Origin: Methylovirgula sp.
GTDB lineage: Bacteria; Pseudomonadota; Alphaproteobacteria; Rhizobiales; Beijerinckiaceae
Direction of reading: 5' to 3'
Length of the DNA stretch: 10,827 nt
Assembly: GCA_030044485.1 (NCBI GenBank)
Contig: JASHVQ010000166.1
Coordinates: 1-10,827, forward strand
A program made the position numbers and the translations under genes. Below the pieces are notes generated by a model. The model saw only the letters and a list, made by a program, of their open reading frames with translations. It did no database searches and was not told the DNA's origin. Shown here piece by piece: positions 1 through 5,714 of the stretch. Each line of letters starts with the position of its first letter. The stretch's first letter is position 1.

Positions 1-8
1 TTCACGCC

Positions 9-53
9 GCCAATAATTTTCTCGCTTTTTGCGCCGCGGCGCTAAATATTGGC
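9..53. repeat. Nested inverted repeats in thyA leader
   Basis: GCCAATA at 9-15 is matched by its exact complement TATTGGC at 47-53. Between them lies a perfect 12-base palindrome, GCGCCGCGGCGC, at 31-42. The outer arms end five bases before the proposed GTG start. The block could be an operator or an mRNA fold covering the thyA start, but this is inference from symmetry only. GC-rich palindromes arise often by chance in such DNA; the AT-rich outer arms are the less expected part. Confidence 0.35.
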
Positions 54-58
54 TGACT

Positions 59-868
59 GTGCGTACCTATCTCGACCTCCTCGAAACGATCCTGGCGCGC
101 GGCGAGAAAAAATCCGACCGCACCGGCACGGGGACTTTGTCGATCTTCGGCCATCAGATGCGTTTCCCGCTCGCCGAAGGCTTTCCTCTGGTCACGACCA
201 AGAAGATTCACGTCAAATCGATCGTGCACGAATTATTGTGGTTCTTGAAGGGCGACACGAATATCGCCTATCTCAAGGAACACGGCGTAACCATCTGGAA
301 CGAATGGGCCGACACGCACGGCAACCTCGGGCCGATTTACGGCGAACAATGGCGCGCCTGGCCGGCCCGCGAGGGGCGCGCCATCGACCAGATGGCCGAT
401 GTGGTCGCCGCGCTCAAGCGCGATCCTTTTTCGCGGCGTTTGATCGTGACCGCGTGGAACCCGGCCGATCTGCCGAAGATGCGGCTTGCGCCCTGCCATT
501 GCCTCTTCCAGTTCCATGTCGCAGAAGGTAGCGACGGCGTGCGCCGCCTCTCCTGCCAGCTCTATCAGCGCTCGGGCGATGCTTTTCTCGGCGTGCCCTT
601 CAACATTGCAAGCTATGCGCTGCTAACTCACATGATGGCGCATGTGACCGGCCTTGCGCCCGGCGATTTCGTGCACACGTTCGGCGACGTGCATCTCTAT
701 CTCAACCATCTCGAACAGGCGCGCTTGCAATTGGCGCGCCCGCCGCGCGCGCTGTCGAGGCTTAGGCTAAATCCCGGCGTTACGTCGCTCTTCGATTTCC
801 GTTACGAGGATATCGTAATCGAAGGCTATGATCCTCATCCTGCGATTGCCGCCAAGGTCGCCGTCTAG
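59..868 (+). CDS. thyA: Thymidylate synthase ThyA
   Basis: Makes dTMP from dUMP, using methylene-tetrahydrofolate as carbon donor and reductant; acts as a cytosolic homodimer. With the GTG at 59 as start, the protein is 269 aa (E. coli ThyA 264). The N-terminus begins [12 protein letters not shown], followed by [17 protein letters not shown], which lines up with E. coli without a gap. The catalytic cysteine in [11 protein letters not shown] then falls at residue 146, the same number as in E. coli. The dUMP-phosphate arginine pair is seen in DPFSRRLIV, and [20 protein letters not shown] is the conserved nucleotide-binding block. An in-frame TTG at 29 would add ten residues that do not look like ThyA. 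Neither start has a clear Shine-Dalgarno sequence. The product dihydrofolate is the substrate of FolA encoded downstream at 2405, which fits the folate-cycle grouping. Identity is near certain; only the start is slightly open. Confidence 0.97.
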   Translation: MRTYLDLLETILARGEKKSDRTGTGTLSIFGHQMRFPLAEGFPLVTTKKIHVKSIVHELLWFLKGDTNIAYLKEHGVTIWNEWADTHGNLGPIYGEQWRAWPAREGRAIDQMADVVAALKRDPFSRRLIVTAWNPADLPKMRLAPCHCLFQFHVAEGSDGVRRLSCQLYQRSGDAFLGVPFNIASYALLTHMMAHVTGLAPGDFVHTFGDVHLYLNHLEQARLQLARPPRALSRLRLNPGVTSLFDFRYEDIVIEGYDPHPAIAAKVAV

Positions 869-892
869 GGCTTATCGCCGCCTAGCCCGTCG

Positions 893-906
893 ATTCCGAA
901 TGGAAT
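893..906. promoter_or_regulatory. Short hyphenated palindrome upstream of the peroxidase gene
   Basis: ATTCC-GAAT-GGAAT is a perfect 5-base inverted repeat with a 4-base centre. It sits in the 80-base gap between thyA and the catalase-related gene, 42 bases before that gene's ATG. It has the geometry of a small dimeric repressor site, but I cannot match it to a known regulator. A second weak stem, GGGCT/AGCCC at 868-872 and 884-888, directly follows the thyA stop and lacks a T-run, so it is not a convincing terminator. Confidence 0.25.
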
Positions 907-948
907 AGTTTGGCTGCAAAGACCGGCCACGGATTTCAGGAGATACAA

Positions 949-1920
949 ATGCAGAAAGCGCTTGTCGCCTCGGCGGCCTTGATTCTCGGCATGGGATTTT
1001 CTCTCGCCGACGATCAGCCCGTTACGGTGCAGATCGTCGACGCTTTGAACAAGGTCTATGGCGTCCACCCCGGATTTCGCGCCAATCATGCCAAGGGCAT
1101 TGTCGCCGAGGGCACATTCCAGGCCGCGCCGGGCGCGTCCGATCTGAGCATTGCGGCGATTTTCGACGGCAGCACGATTCCGGTCACCGTGCGGTTTTCG
1201 GATTCGGGCGGCGTGCCGAACATTCCGGACGGTTCGAAGATCGCGCTGCCGCACGGCATGGCCATCAAATATCATCTGAAGGACGGCAGCGAGACCGACA
1301 TGGTGCTCGTTTCGCTGAAATTCTTCCCTATCGCGACCGGCGAGGACTTCCGCGATCTGTTGCTTGCCATCGCCGCCAGTCCGCCGAGCGCTCCGCATCC
1401 GACGCAGCTCGAACTCTTTTTCAAGAGCCATCCCGCCGCCCTGCCCGCCTTGGCCACCGCCCTGCCGATCGATAGTTTCGCCGACGAGCAATATAACGGA
1501 CTCGACGCCTTCGTCTTCGTCGACAAGTCGGGAAAGAAACAGGCGGTCCGCTACATCATGGCCCCCGAGAAAATCGTCCACATCGGCGCCGACGAAGCCG
1601 CCAAAGAGCCACCGGATTATCTCCTCAACGATCTCGCCGCGCGCCTTTCCAAAGGCCCGGTCGTCTTCCACCTGAAGGCGCAGCTCGCCGATCCGGGAGA
1701 TCAGACCAAGGATCCGACCGAGCCTTGGGCCGCCGACCGCAAGGTCGTCGAGCTCGGCATGTTGACGATCACCAAAGTCGATCCCGACAGTCTGAACGCC
1801 CAGAAGAAACTGCTCTTCCTGCCCGGCGCGCTGACGTCGGGCATCGAAGAATCCGACGATCCGCTGATCGACGTGCGCGACGGCGCCTACGTCGTCTCTT
1901 ATGGGCGGCGCAGCCAGTGA
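949..1920 (+). CDS. Exported catalase-related heme peroxidase
   Basis: Predicted to break down peroxides with a heme cofactor in the periplasm. The protein is 323 aa, the size of the small catalase-related (SrpA-like) peroxidases rather than full catalases of about 480 aa. The ATG at 949 has an AGGAG six bases upstream and opens a signal peptide: MQK, a hydrophobic core, and likely cleavage after the SLA at 18-20. Catalase features seen in order are RANHAKGI with the distal His at residue 47, VRFSDSGG, LPHGMAIKYHL, and FFPIATGEDFRDLL. At the C-terminus, RDGAYVVS gives the R-x-x-x-Y heme ligand motif (Arg310, Tyr314). The stop overlaps the next gene's GTG by four bases, so it likely shares a transcript with the acetyltransferase and folA. 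The family call is firm. Actual activity, and whether it prefers catalase or peroxidase chemistry, is not visible from sequence. An in-frame start at 910 lacks a ribosome site and would bury the signal peptide. Confidence 0.88.
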   Translation: MQKALVASAALILGMGFSLADDQPVTVQIVDALNKVYGVHPGFRANHAKGIVAEGTFQAAPGASDLSIAAIFDGSTIPVTVRFSDSGGVPNIPDGSKIALPHGMAIKYHLKDGSETDMVLVSLKFFPIATGEDFRDLLLAIAASPPSAPHPTQLELFFKSHPAALPALATALPIDSFADEQYNGLDAFVFVDKSGKKQAVRYIMAPEKIVHIGADEAAKEPPDYLLNDLAARLSKGPVVFHLKAQLADPGDQTKDPTEPWAADRKVVELGMLTITKVDPDSLNAQKKLLFLPGALTSGIEESDDPLIDVRDGAYVVSYGRRSQ

Positions 1921-2408
1921 CGGACGGCGCGATTTCCATTCGCCGCGCCGCGAAAGGCGACGCGGCGCTGATCTTCGCCTTCGTCAAGGAACTCGCGGCG
2001 TTCGAACATTTGTCGCACGAAGTCGAGGCGACGCAAGCCGGGCTCGCGGCGGCGATGTTCGGCGATCATCCGCGCGTCTTCGCCGACATCGCCGCATATG
2101 CGGGGGCGCCGGCCGGCTTCGGTCTTTGGTTCTATACGTTCTCGAGCTTCGTGGGCCGGCACGGCATCTGGATCGAAGATTTGTACGTGCGCGAGACATT
2201 TCGCGGCAAGGGCATCGGTGCGGCGCTGCTGAAGCGAATTGCGCGCCGCTGCGCCGAGGAAGGGCTCGGCCGGCTCGAATGGTCGGTGCTCGACTGGAAC
2301 GAGAATGCGATCCGCTTCTACAAATCGACCGGCGCGCAAGTGATGGAGGAGTGGCGCATCTGCCGGCTCGTCGGCAAGCCGCTCGCCGATTTCGCCAAGC
2401 CGCCATGA
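1917..2408 (+). CDS. GNAT acetyltransferase, SSAT (diamine acetyltransferase)-like
   Basis: A 163-aa GNAT-fold enzyme that should transfer acetyl from acetyl-CoA to an amine. The acetyl-CoA pyrophosphate loop is RGKGIG at residues 96-101. The surrounding blocks IEDLYVRETFRGKGIGAALL and SVLDWNENAIRFYKSTGA resemble the eukaryotic SAT1/SAT2 group, where LEDLYV, VLDWN and FYKSLGA are hallmarks. Members of that group acetylate polyamines or thialysine, so a small amine substrate is a reasonable guess but not shown. The GTG at 1917 overlaps the preceding stop (GTGA). The reading frame is open further upstream, but those residues are arginine-rich and antisense-like in character, so I reject the longer form. 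Its own stop overlaps the folA start as ATGA. Translation of the three genes is probably coupled. Confidence 0.85.
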   Translation: MTDGAISIRRAAKGDAALIFAFVKELAAFEHLSHEVEATQAGLAAAMFGDHPRVFADIAAYAGAPAGFGLWFYTFSSFVGRHGIWIEDLYVRETFRGKGIGAALLKRIARRCAEEGLGRLEWSVLDWNENAIRFYKSTGAQVMEEWRICRLVGKPLADFAKPP

Positions 2409-2926
2409 CACCCCGCCTCGCCGCGATTGCCGCGGTTGCCGAGAACGGCGTGATCGGTCTCGGCAATCGCCTGCCCTGGCACATTTCGAGCGACCTGAAA
2501 CATTTCAAGGCGCTGACGCTCGGCAAGCCGGTTATCATGGGGCGCAAGACTTTCGCCTCGCTCGGCCGCGTTTTGCCCGGCCGCGAGACCATCGTCGTCA
2601 CGCGCGATAGTGCTTTCGTCGCCCCGCAAGCCGTCTTCGTCGCACCAAACCCCGACGCCGCGGTCGAACTTGCCACGGCGCGTGCCGAGATTCTCGGTGC
2701 CGAGGAGATCATCGTCGCCGGCGGCGGCGAGATTTTCGCGGCGCTGCTCGACCGGCTCGACCGGCTTTATGTCACCTTCGTCGCCCTTGCGCCGCCCGGG
2801 GATGCCTTTTTTCCGCCCCTCGATTGGTCGAAATGGCGGGAGATACGCCGCGAGGCGCATGCGCCGCAGAAAGGCGACGATGCGAGTTTCATCTTTGCCG
2901 ATTACGTGCGCCGCCGCGCCGGTTGA
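2405..2926 (+). CDS. folA: Dihydrofolate reductase FolA
   Basis: Reduces dihydrofolate, the by-product of ThyA, back to tetrahydrofolate with NADPH; cytosolic. It is 173 aa (E. coli 159). The N-terminal strand and Met20-type loop read AAVAENGVIGLGNRLPWH, with the conserved Trp at 25. The catalytic acid is Asp30 in ISSDLKHFK, matching E. coli Asp27. The NADPH-binding blocks are MGRKTF (residues 45-50), LPGRETIVVTR (57-67) and VAGGGEIF (104-111). The ATG is shared with the stop of the acetyltransferase gene (ATGA), which fixes the start. The pairing with thyA is typical of alphaproteobacteria, although here two unrelated genes separate them. No key residue is missing, so it should be an active, trimethoprim-target type enzyme. 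Confidence 0.96.
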   Translation: MTPRLAAIAAVAENGVIGLGNRLPWHISSDLKHFKALTLGKPVIMGRKTFASLGRVLPGRETIVVTRDSAFVAPQAVFVAPNPDAAVELATARAEILGAEEIIVAGGGEIFAALLDRLDRLYVTFVALAPPGDAFFPPLDWSKWREIRREAHAPQKGDDASFIFADYVRRRAG

Positions 2927-2938
2927 AGCACCGCTCCG

Positions 2939-2968
2939 GGCGCGCAGGGTAGGGCTTTCTTGCGCGCC
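2939..2968 (+). other. Hairpin between folA and hflK
   Basis: GGCGCGCA at 2939-2946 pairs perfectly with TGCGCGCC at 2961-2968 around a 14-base loop. It lies 12 bases after the folA stop, inside the 127-base gap before hflK. No T-run follows, so this is not a standard intrinsic terminator. It may be a partial attenuator, a 3'-end stabiliser for the folA mRNA, or chance in GC-rich DNA. I see no convincing sigma-70-type promoter in this gap, so hflKC may read through from folA. Confidence 0.4.
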
Positions 2969-3053
2969 GAATTGGTTCTATGAGAGGGCCGATCGCAGTC
3001 CGGGGGCGAGGCCGGCGAGCGCCAAACGAGCGAGCGCCAAAACGAGGGTATGA

Positions 3054-4160
3054 ATGCCCTGGAGCAGTGACGGCAAAGGCGGCGGCACGTGGAGGCCGGG
3101 CAATCCCGGTCCCTGGGGACAAGGCCCGCAAGGCCCGATCGATCTCGAAGAATGGCTGCGCCGCGGCCAAAGCAGGCTGAGACAATGGCTGCCGGGCGGC
3201 GGGCTCGGAGGGCGCGGCCTGCTCGCCCTGCTGCTTATCGGAATCCTGCTGTGGCTTCTGTCGGGCTTCTATGTCGTCGAGCCCAACGAAGTCGGGCTCA
3301 ACATGATCTTCGGCCGCTATACGGGCAAAACCTCGTCCGGCCTCAACTACAATCTGCCCTACCCGATCGGCTCGGTCGAAAAGCTGCAGGTCACCGACCG
3401 CAATATCATCAACGTCGGCTTCGCCTACGAGCAGGATCCGCGCAATCCCGACTCGCAGATCCAGGTCGACGTGCCCGAAGAAAGCTTGATGCTGACCGGC
3501 GACCAGAACATCGCCGACGTCAAATTCGTGGTGATCTGGCAGATCGATCCGGTGCATCCGGAGTACTATGCTTTCAACGTCGCCGATCAGCAGGATACTG
3601 TGAAGGCGGTCGCCGAAAGCGCCATGCGCGAGGTCATCGGCCATAGCCTCATCCAGAATATCCTCACCGCCGAGCGCAAGGTGATCGAGCCTGAGGTGCA
3701 GGATCTGACGCAGAAGATCCTCGACAGCTACAAGGCCGGCGTTCTCGTCCTGCAGGTGCAGCTGCAATCGGTCGATCCTCCTGAGCAAGTGATCGCCGCC
3801 TTTCGCGACGTCACCGCCGCGCAACAGGACCGCGACCGGATACGCAACGAGGCCGAGGCCTATGCCAACCGCGTCGTGCCGACGGCGCGCGGCCAGGCGG
3901 CGGCGATCCTTCAGCAGGCCGAGGCCTATCGCCTGCAGACCGTGGCGGAGGCGACCGGCCAGGCCTCGCGCTTCGACCAGATCTATGCGCAGTACAAGAA
4001 CGCGCCGGACGTGACGCGCGAGCGCATGTATCTCGAAACCATGGAGAAGGTTCTGGGCTCGACCGACAAGGTGATCCTCGACGGCGGCGCGCAGAACGTC
4101 CTGCCCTATCTGCCGCTGCCGCAGCTCGCTCCCAAGTCCGACACGGGAGACGCAAAATGA
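3054..4160 (+). CDS. hflK: HflK, SPFH-domain regulator of FtsH
   Basis: Forms with HflC a large membrane-anchored complex that encloses the AAA protease FtsH and limits its access to membrane substrates. The protein is 368 aa (E. coli 419). The N-terminus MPWSSDGKGGGTW followed by glycine/proline-rich sequence is the HflK signature. A single transmembrane helix lies at about residues 54-73. Then comes the SPFH/band-7 domain starting VVEPNEVGLNMIFGRY, and a long charged, alanine- and glutamine-rich helical region (about 255-310) ending in LETMEKVLG. The ATG at 3054 is preceded by GAGGG five bases away. An ATG at 3050 is out of frame. The stop overlaps the hflC start (ATGA), the usual arrangement, so the two subunits are translated together. 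Confidence 0.96.
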   Translation: MPWSSDGKGGGTWRPGNPGPWGQGPQGPIDLEEWLRRGQSRLRQWLPGGGLGGRGLLALLLIGILLWLLSGFYVVEPNEVGLNMIFGRYTGKTSSGLNYNLPYPIGSVEKLQVTDRNIINVGFAYEQDPRNPDSQIQVDVPEESLMLTGDQNIADVKFVVIWQIDPVHPEYYAFNVADQQDTVKAVAESAMREVIGHSLIQNILTAERKVIEPEVQDLTQKILDSYKAGVLVLQVQLQSVDPPEQVIAAFRDVTAAQQDRDRIRNEAEAYANRVVPTARGQAAAILQQAEAYRLQTVAEATGQASRFDQIYAQYKNAPDVTRERMYLETMEKVLGSTDKVILDGGAQNVLPYLPLPQLAPKSDTGDAK

Positions 4161-5056
4161 GGCGCTCGGTCGGCATCACGATTGCCATCCTCGCCGTGCT
4201 GGCCTTGATCGTCGCCGGCGCTTCGATGTTCGCCGTCGCCCAGACCGAGCAGGCCCTGGTGCTCGAATTCGGCAATCCGCTCGGCATCGTCACCGAGCCG
4301 GGCCTGCATTTCAAAATTCCCTTCATCGAGACGGTTGTGTTTCTCGACAAGCGCATTCTCGATGTCGAGACTCCGACGCAGGAAGTGCTCGCCTCCGACA
4401 ATACGCGCGTCGAGGTCGATTCCTTCCTGCGCTACCGCATCGTCGATCCGCTCAAATTCTATCAATCCGTCGGCAGCGTCGACAACGCCGAGAATCAGCT
4501 GGGCTTCATCCTCAATTCGGCGGTGCGCCGCGTGCTCGGCGATGCCGATCTGACCGAAATCGTCAGCGGCGAGCGCGAACTTCTGATGAGCCGCATCCTC
4601 GCCGAGGTGAACGCGGAAGGCGCCAAGCTCGGCATTGCGGCGGTCGACGTGCGCATCCGGCGCGCCGACCTTCCCGAGCAGATTTCCGAGAAGGTCTACA
4701 GCCGTATGCAGAGCGAATGGGCGCGCGACGCCGCGCTCTATCGCGCCGAGGGCACGCAGCAGGCGCAGGAGATCACCTCGAAGGCCGACCGGGACGCCGT
4801 CGTGCTGCGCGCCGACGCGCAAAGCCAGGGCGATCAGATCCGCGGCCAGGGCGATGCCGAGCGCAACCGCATTTTCGCCGCCGCCTTCGGCAAGGATCCC
4901 GATTTCTTCGCCTTCTACCGCTCGATGCAGGCCTACGAGAACGGCTTGCAGCCCGGCAACACGCGTTTCGTGCTGACGCCGAATTCGGCGTTCTTCCGCT
5001 ATTTCGCCAAGCCCGACCAAGCTGCGGCGCAAGGGACACCGGCGGCGGCGCGCTAG
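4157..5056 (+). CDS. hflC: HflC, SPFH-domain partner of HflK
   Basis: Second subunit of the HflKC complex around FtsH; anchored in the inner membrane with its bulk in the periplasm in characterised homologs. It is 299 aa. An N-terminal anchor lies at about residues 5-28, followed by the SPFH domain opening VAQTEQALVLEFGNPLGIV. Hallmarks in order are GLHFKIPFIETVVFLDKRIL (50-69), DSFLRYRIVDPLKFYQ (88-103) and VDVRIRRADLPEQISEKVYSRM (163-184). An alanine/glutamine/arginine-rich coiled region follows (about 185-245), then FFAFYRSMQAYENGL. The start is fixed by the 4-base overlap with hflK. The TAG stop lies within the first copy of a 19-base tandem repeat. Called HflC rather than HflK because it lacks the Gly/Pro-rich N-terminus and has the KIPF and RADLP blocks. 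Confidence 0.96.
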   Translation: MRRSVGITIAILAVLALIVAGASMFAVAQTEQALVLEFGNPLGIVTEPGLHFKIPFIETVVFLDKRILDVETPTQEVLASDNTRVEVDSFLRYRIVDPLKFYQSVGSVDNAENQLGFILNSAVRRVLGDADLTEIVSGERELLMSRILAEVNAEGAKLGIAAVDVRIRRADLPEQISEKVYSRMQSEWARDAALYRAEGTQQAQEITSKADRDAVVLRADAQSQGDQIRGQGDAERNRIFAAAFGKDPDFFAFYRSMQAYENGLQPGNTRFVLTPNSAFFRYFAKPDQAAAQGTPAAAR

Positions 5057-5087
5057 AGACTTGGATTTGCGCTAAAGACTTGGATTT
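5050..5087 (+). repeat. 19-base tandem duplication spanning the hflC stop
   Basis: Positions 5050-5068 and 5069-5087 are adjacent direct copies of a 19-base unit beginning GCGCTA and ending CTTGGATTT. They differ at one base (G5056 versus A5075), which turns the TAG of hflC in the first copy into TAA in the second. The second stop is not in the hflC frame because 19 is not a multiple of three. The duplication lengthens the gap between hflC and the cyanase ribosome site (GGAGA at 5096). It looks like a recent slippage or duplication event. Confidence 0.9.
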
Positions 5088-5105
5088 TCACGACCGGAGA
5101 ACGAC

Positions 5106-5588
5106 ATGCAGCGGTCCGATCTCACCGAGAAGATCTTGGACATCAAGCGCCAACACGGATGGACCTGGAAATTCATCGCGGCCGAGATCGGCGGCATGGC
5201 GCCTATCCTCGTCGTCGGCGCGCTGCTCGGTCAAATGAAGCTGGTGCGTTCGCAGGCCGAGAAGGCCGCCGAGCTTTTCGGCCTCAACGAGGCCGAAAAG
5301 CGCCTGCTCAACGAAGTGCCGATGCGGGGGACGCCCATGCCGCCGACCGATCCGCTGCTCTATCGCTTCTATGAACTCGTCATGGTGAACGGACCGGCCT
5401 TGAAAGCCCTGATCGAGGAGGAATTCGGCGACGGCATCATGTCGGCGATCGACTTCGATCTGGCCTTCGAGCGGCAGCCCGATCCGCGCGGCGACAGGGT
5501 CAAGCTCACGATGTCCGGCAAGTTTCTGCCCTACAAATATTACGGCGCAAGCGGCAATGTCCCCGCCTACGGCTACAAGGAGGACTAG
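5106..5588 (+). CDS. cynS: Cyanate hydratase (cyanase)
   Basis: Catalyses bicarbonate-dependent breakdown of cyanate to carbamate and CO2. Carbamate decays to ammonia, so the enzyme detoxifies cyanate and supplies nitrogen. It is 160 aa (E. coli CynS 156). The N-terminal helical, DNA-binding-like domain (about 1-80) contains AALLGQ-like GALLGQ at 38-43. The catalytic domain has PMRGTPMPPTDPLLYRFYE, LKALIEEEFGDGIMSAIDF and SGKFLPYKYY. The three catalytic residues known in E. coli (Arg96, Glu99, Ser122) correspond to Arg87, Glu90 and Ser113, all present. The ATG at 5106 has GGAGA five bases upstream. After the usual C-terminal LPYKYY there is a tail of about 14 residues ending GYKED, longer than in E. 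coli. It sits between hflC and degP with no cynT carbonic anhydrase or cynX transporter in view. The function call is firm; whether it is co-expressed with hflKC is inferred from the 49-base spacing. Confidence 0.94.
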   Translation: MQRSDLTEKILDIKRQHGWTWKFIAAEIGGMAPILVVGALLGQMKLVRSQAEKAAELFGLNEAEKRLLNEVPMRGTPMPPTDPLLYRFYELVMVNGPALKALIEEEFGDGIMSAIDFDLAFERQPDPRGDRVKLTMSGKFLPYKYYGASGNVPAYGYKED

Positions 5589-5626
5589 GCCGGTGTCGCG
5601 ATTTTGAACATTCGCACACGACAGCC

Positions 5627-5638
5627 CCGCGGCCGCGG
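5627..5638. repeat. GC palindrome in the cynS-degP gap
   Basis: CCGCGGCCGCGG is a perfect 12-base palindrome in the 126-base gap between cynS and degP. It has no T-run and no clear promoter elements at proper spacing nearby. It could be a weak mRNA hairpin, but chance is likely at this base composition. I see nothing else supportable in the gap. Confidence 0.25.
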
Positions 5639-5714
5639 CCGATTGCTCATCTGGCGCGCGCCGCGCCAATGCGATATTTTCCCCCCACGCACCCCCGGCG
5701 GCACGGTCCTTCCC

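Noticed and set aside
2889..3824. 311-codon open frame on the - strand over hflK, and similar frames over hflC (4106-5032) and the peroxidase gene (865-1671)
   Set aside because: All lie opposite confidently identified genes and show only shadow-type composition.
5604..5714. N-terminal extension of DegP from a TTG at 5604
   Set aside because: The added residues are unlike a signal peptide and would bury the real one starting at 5715.
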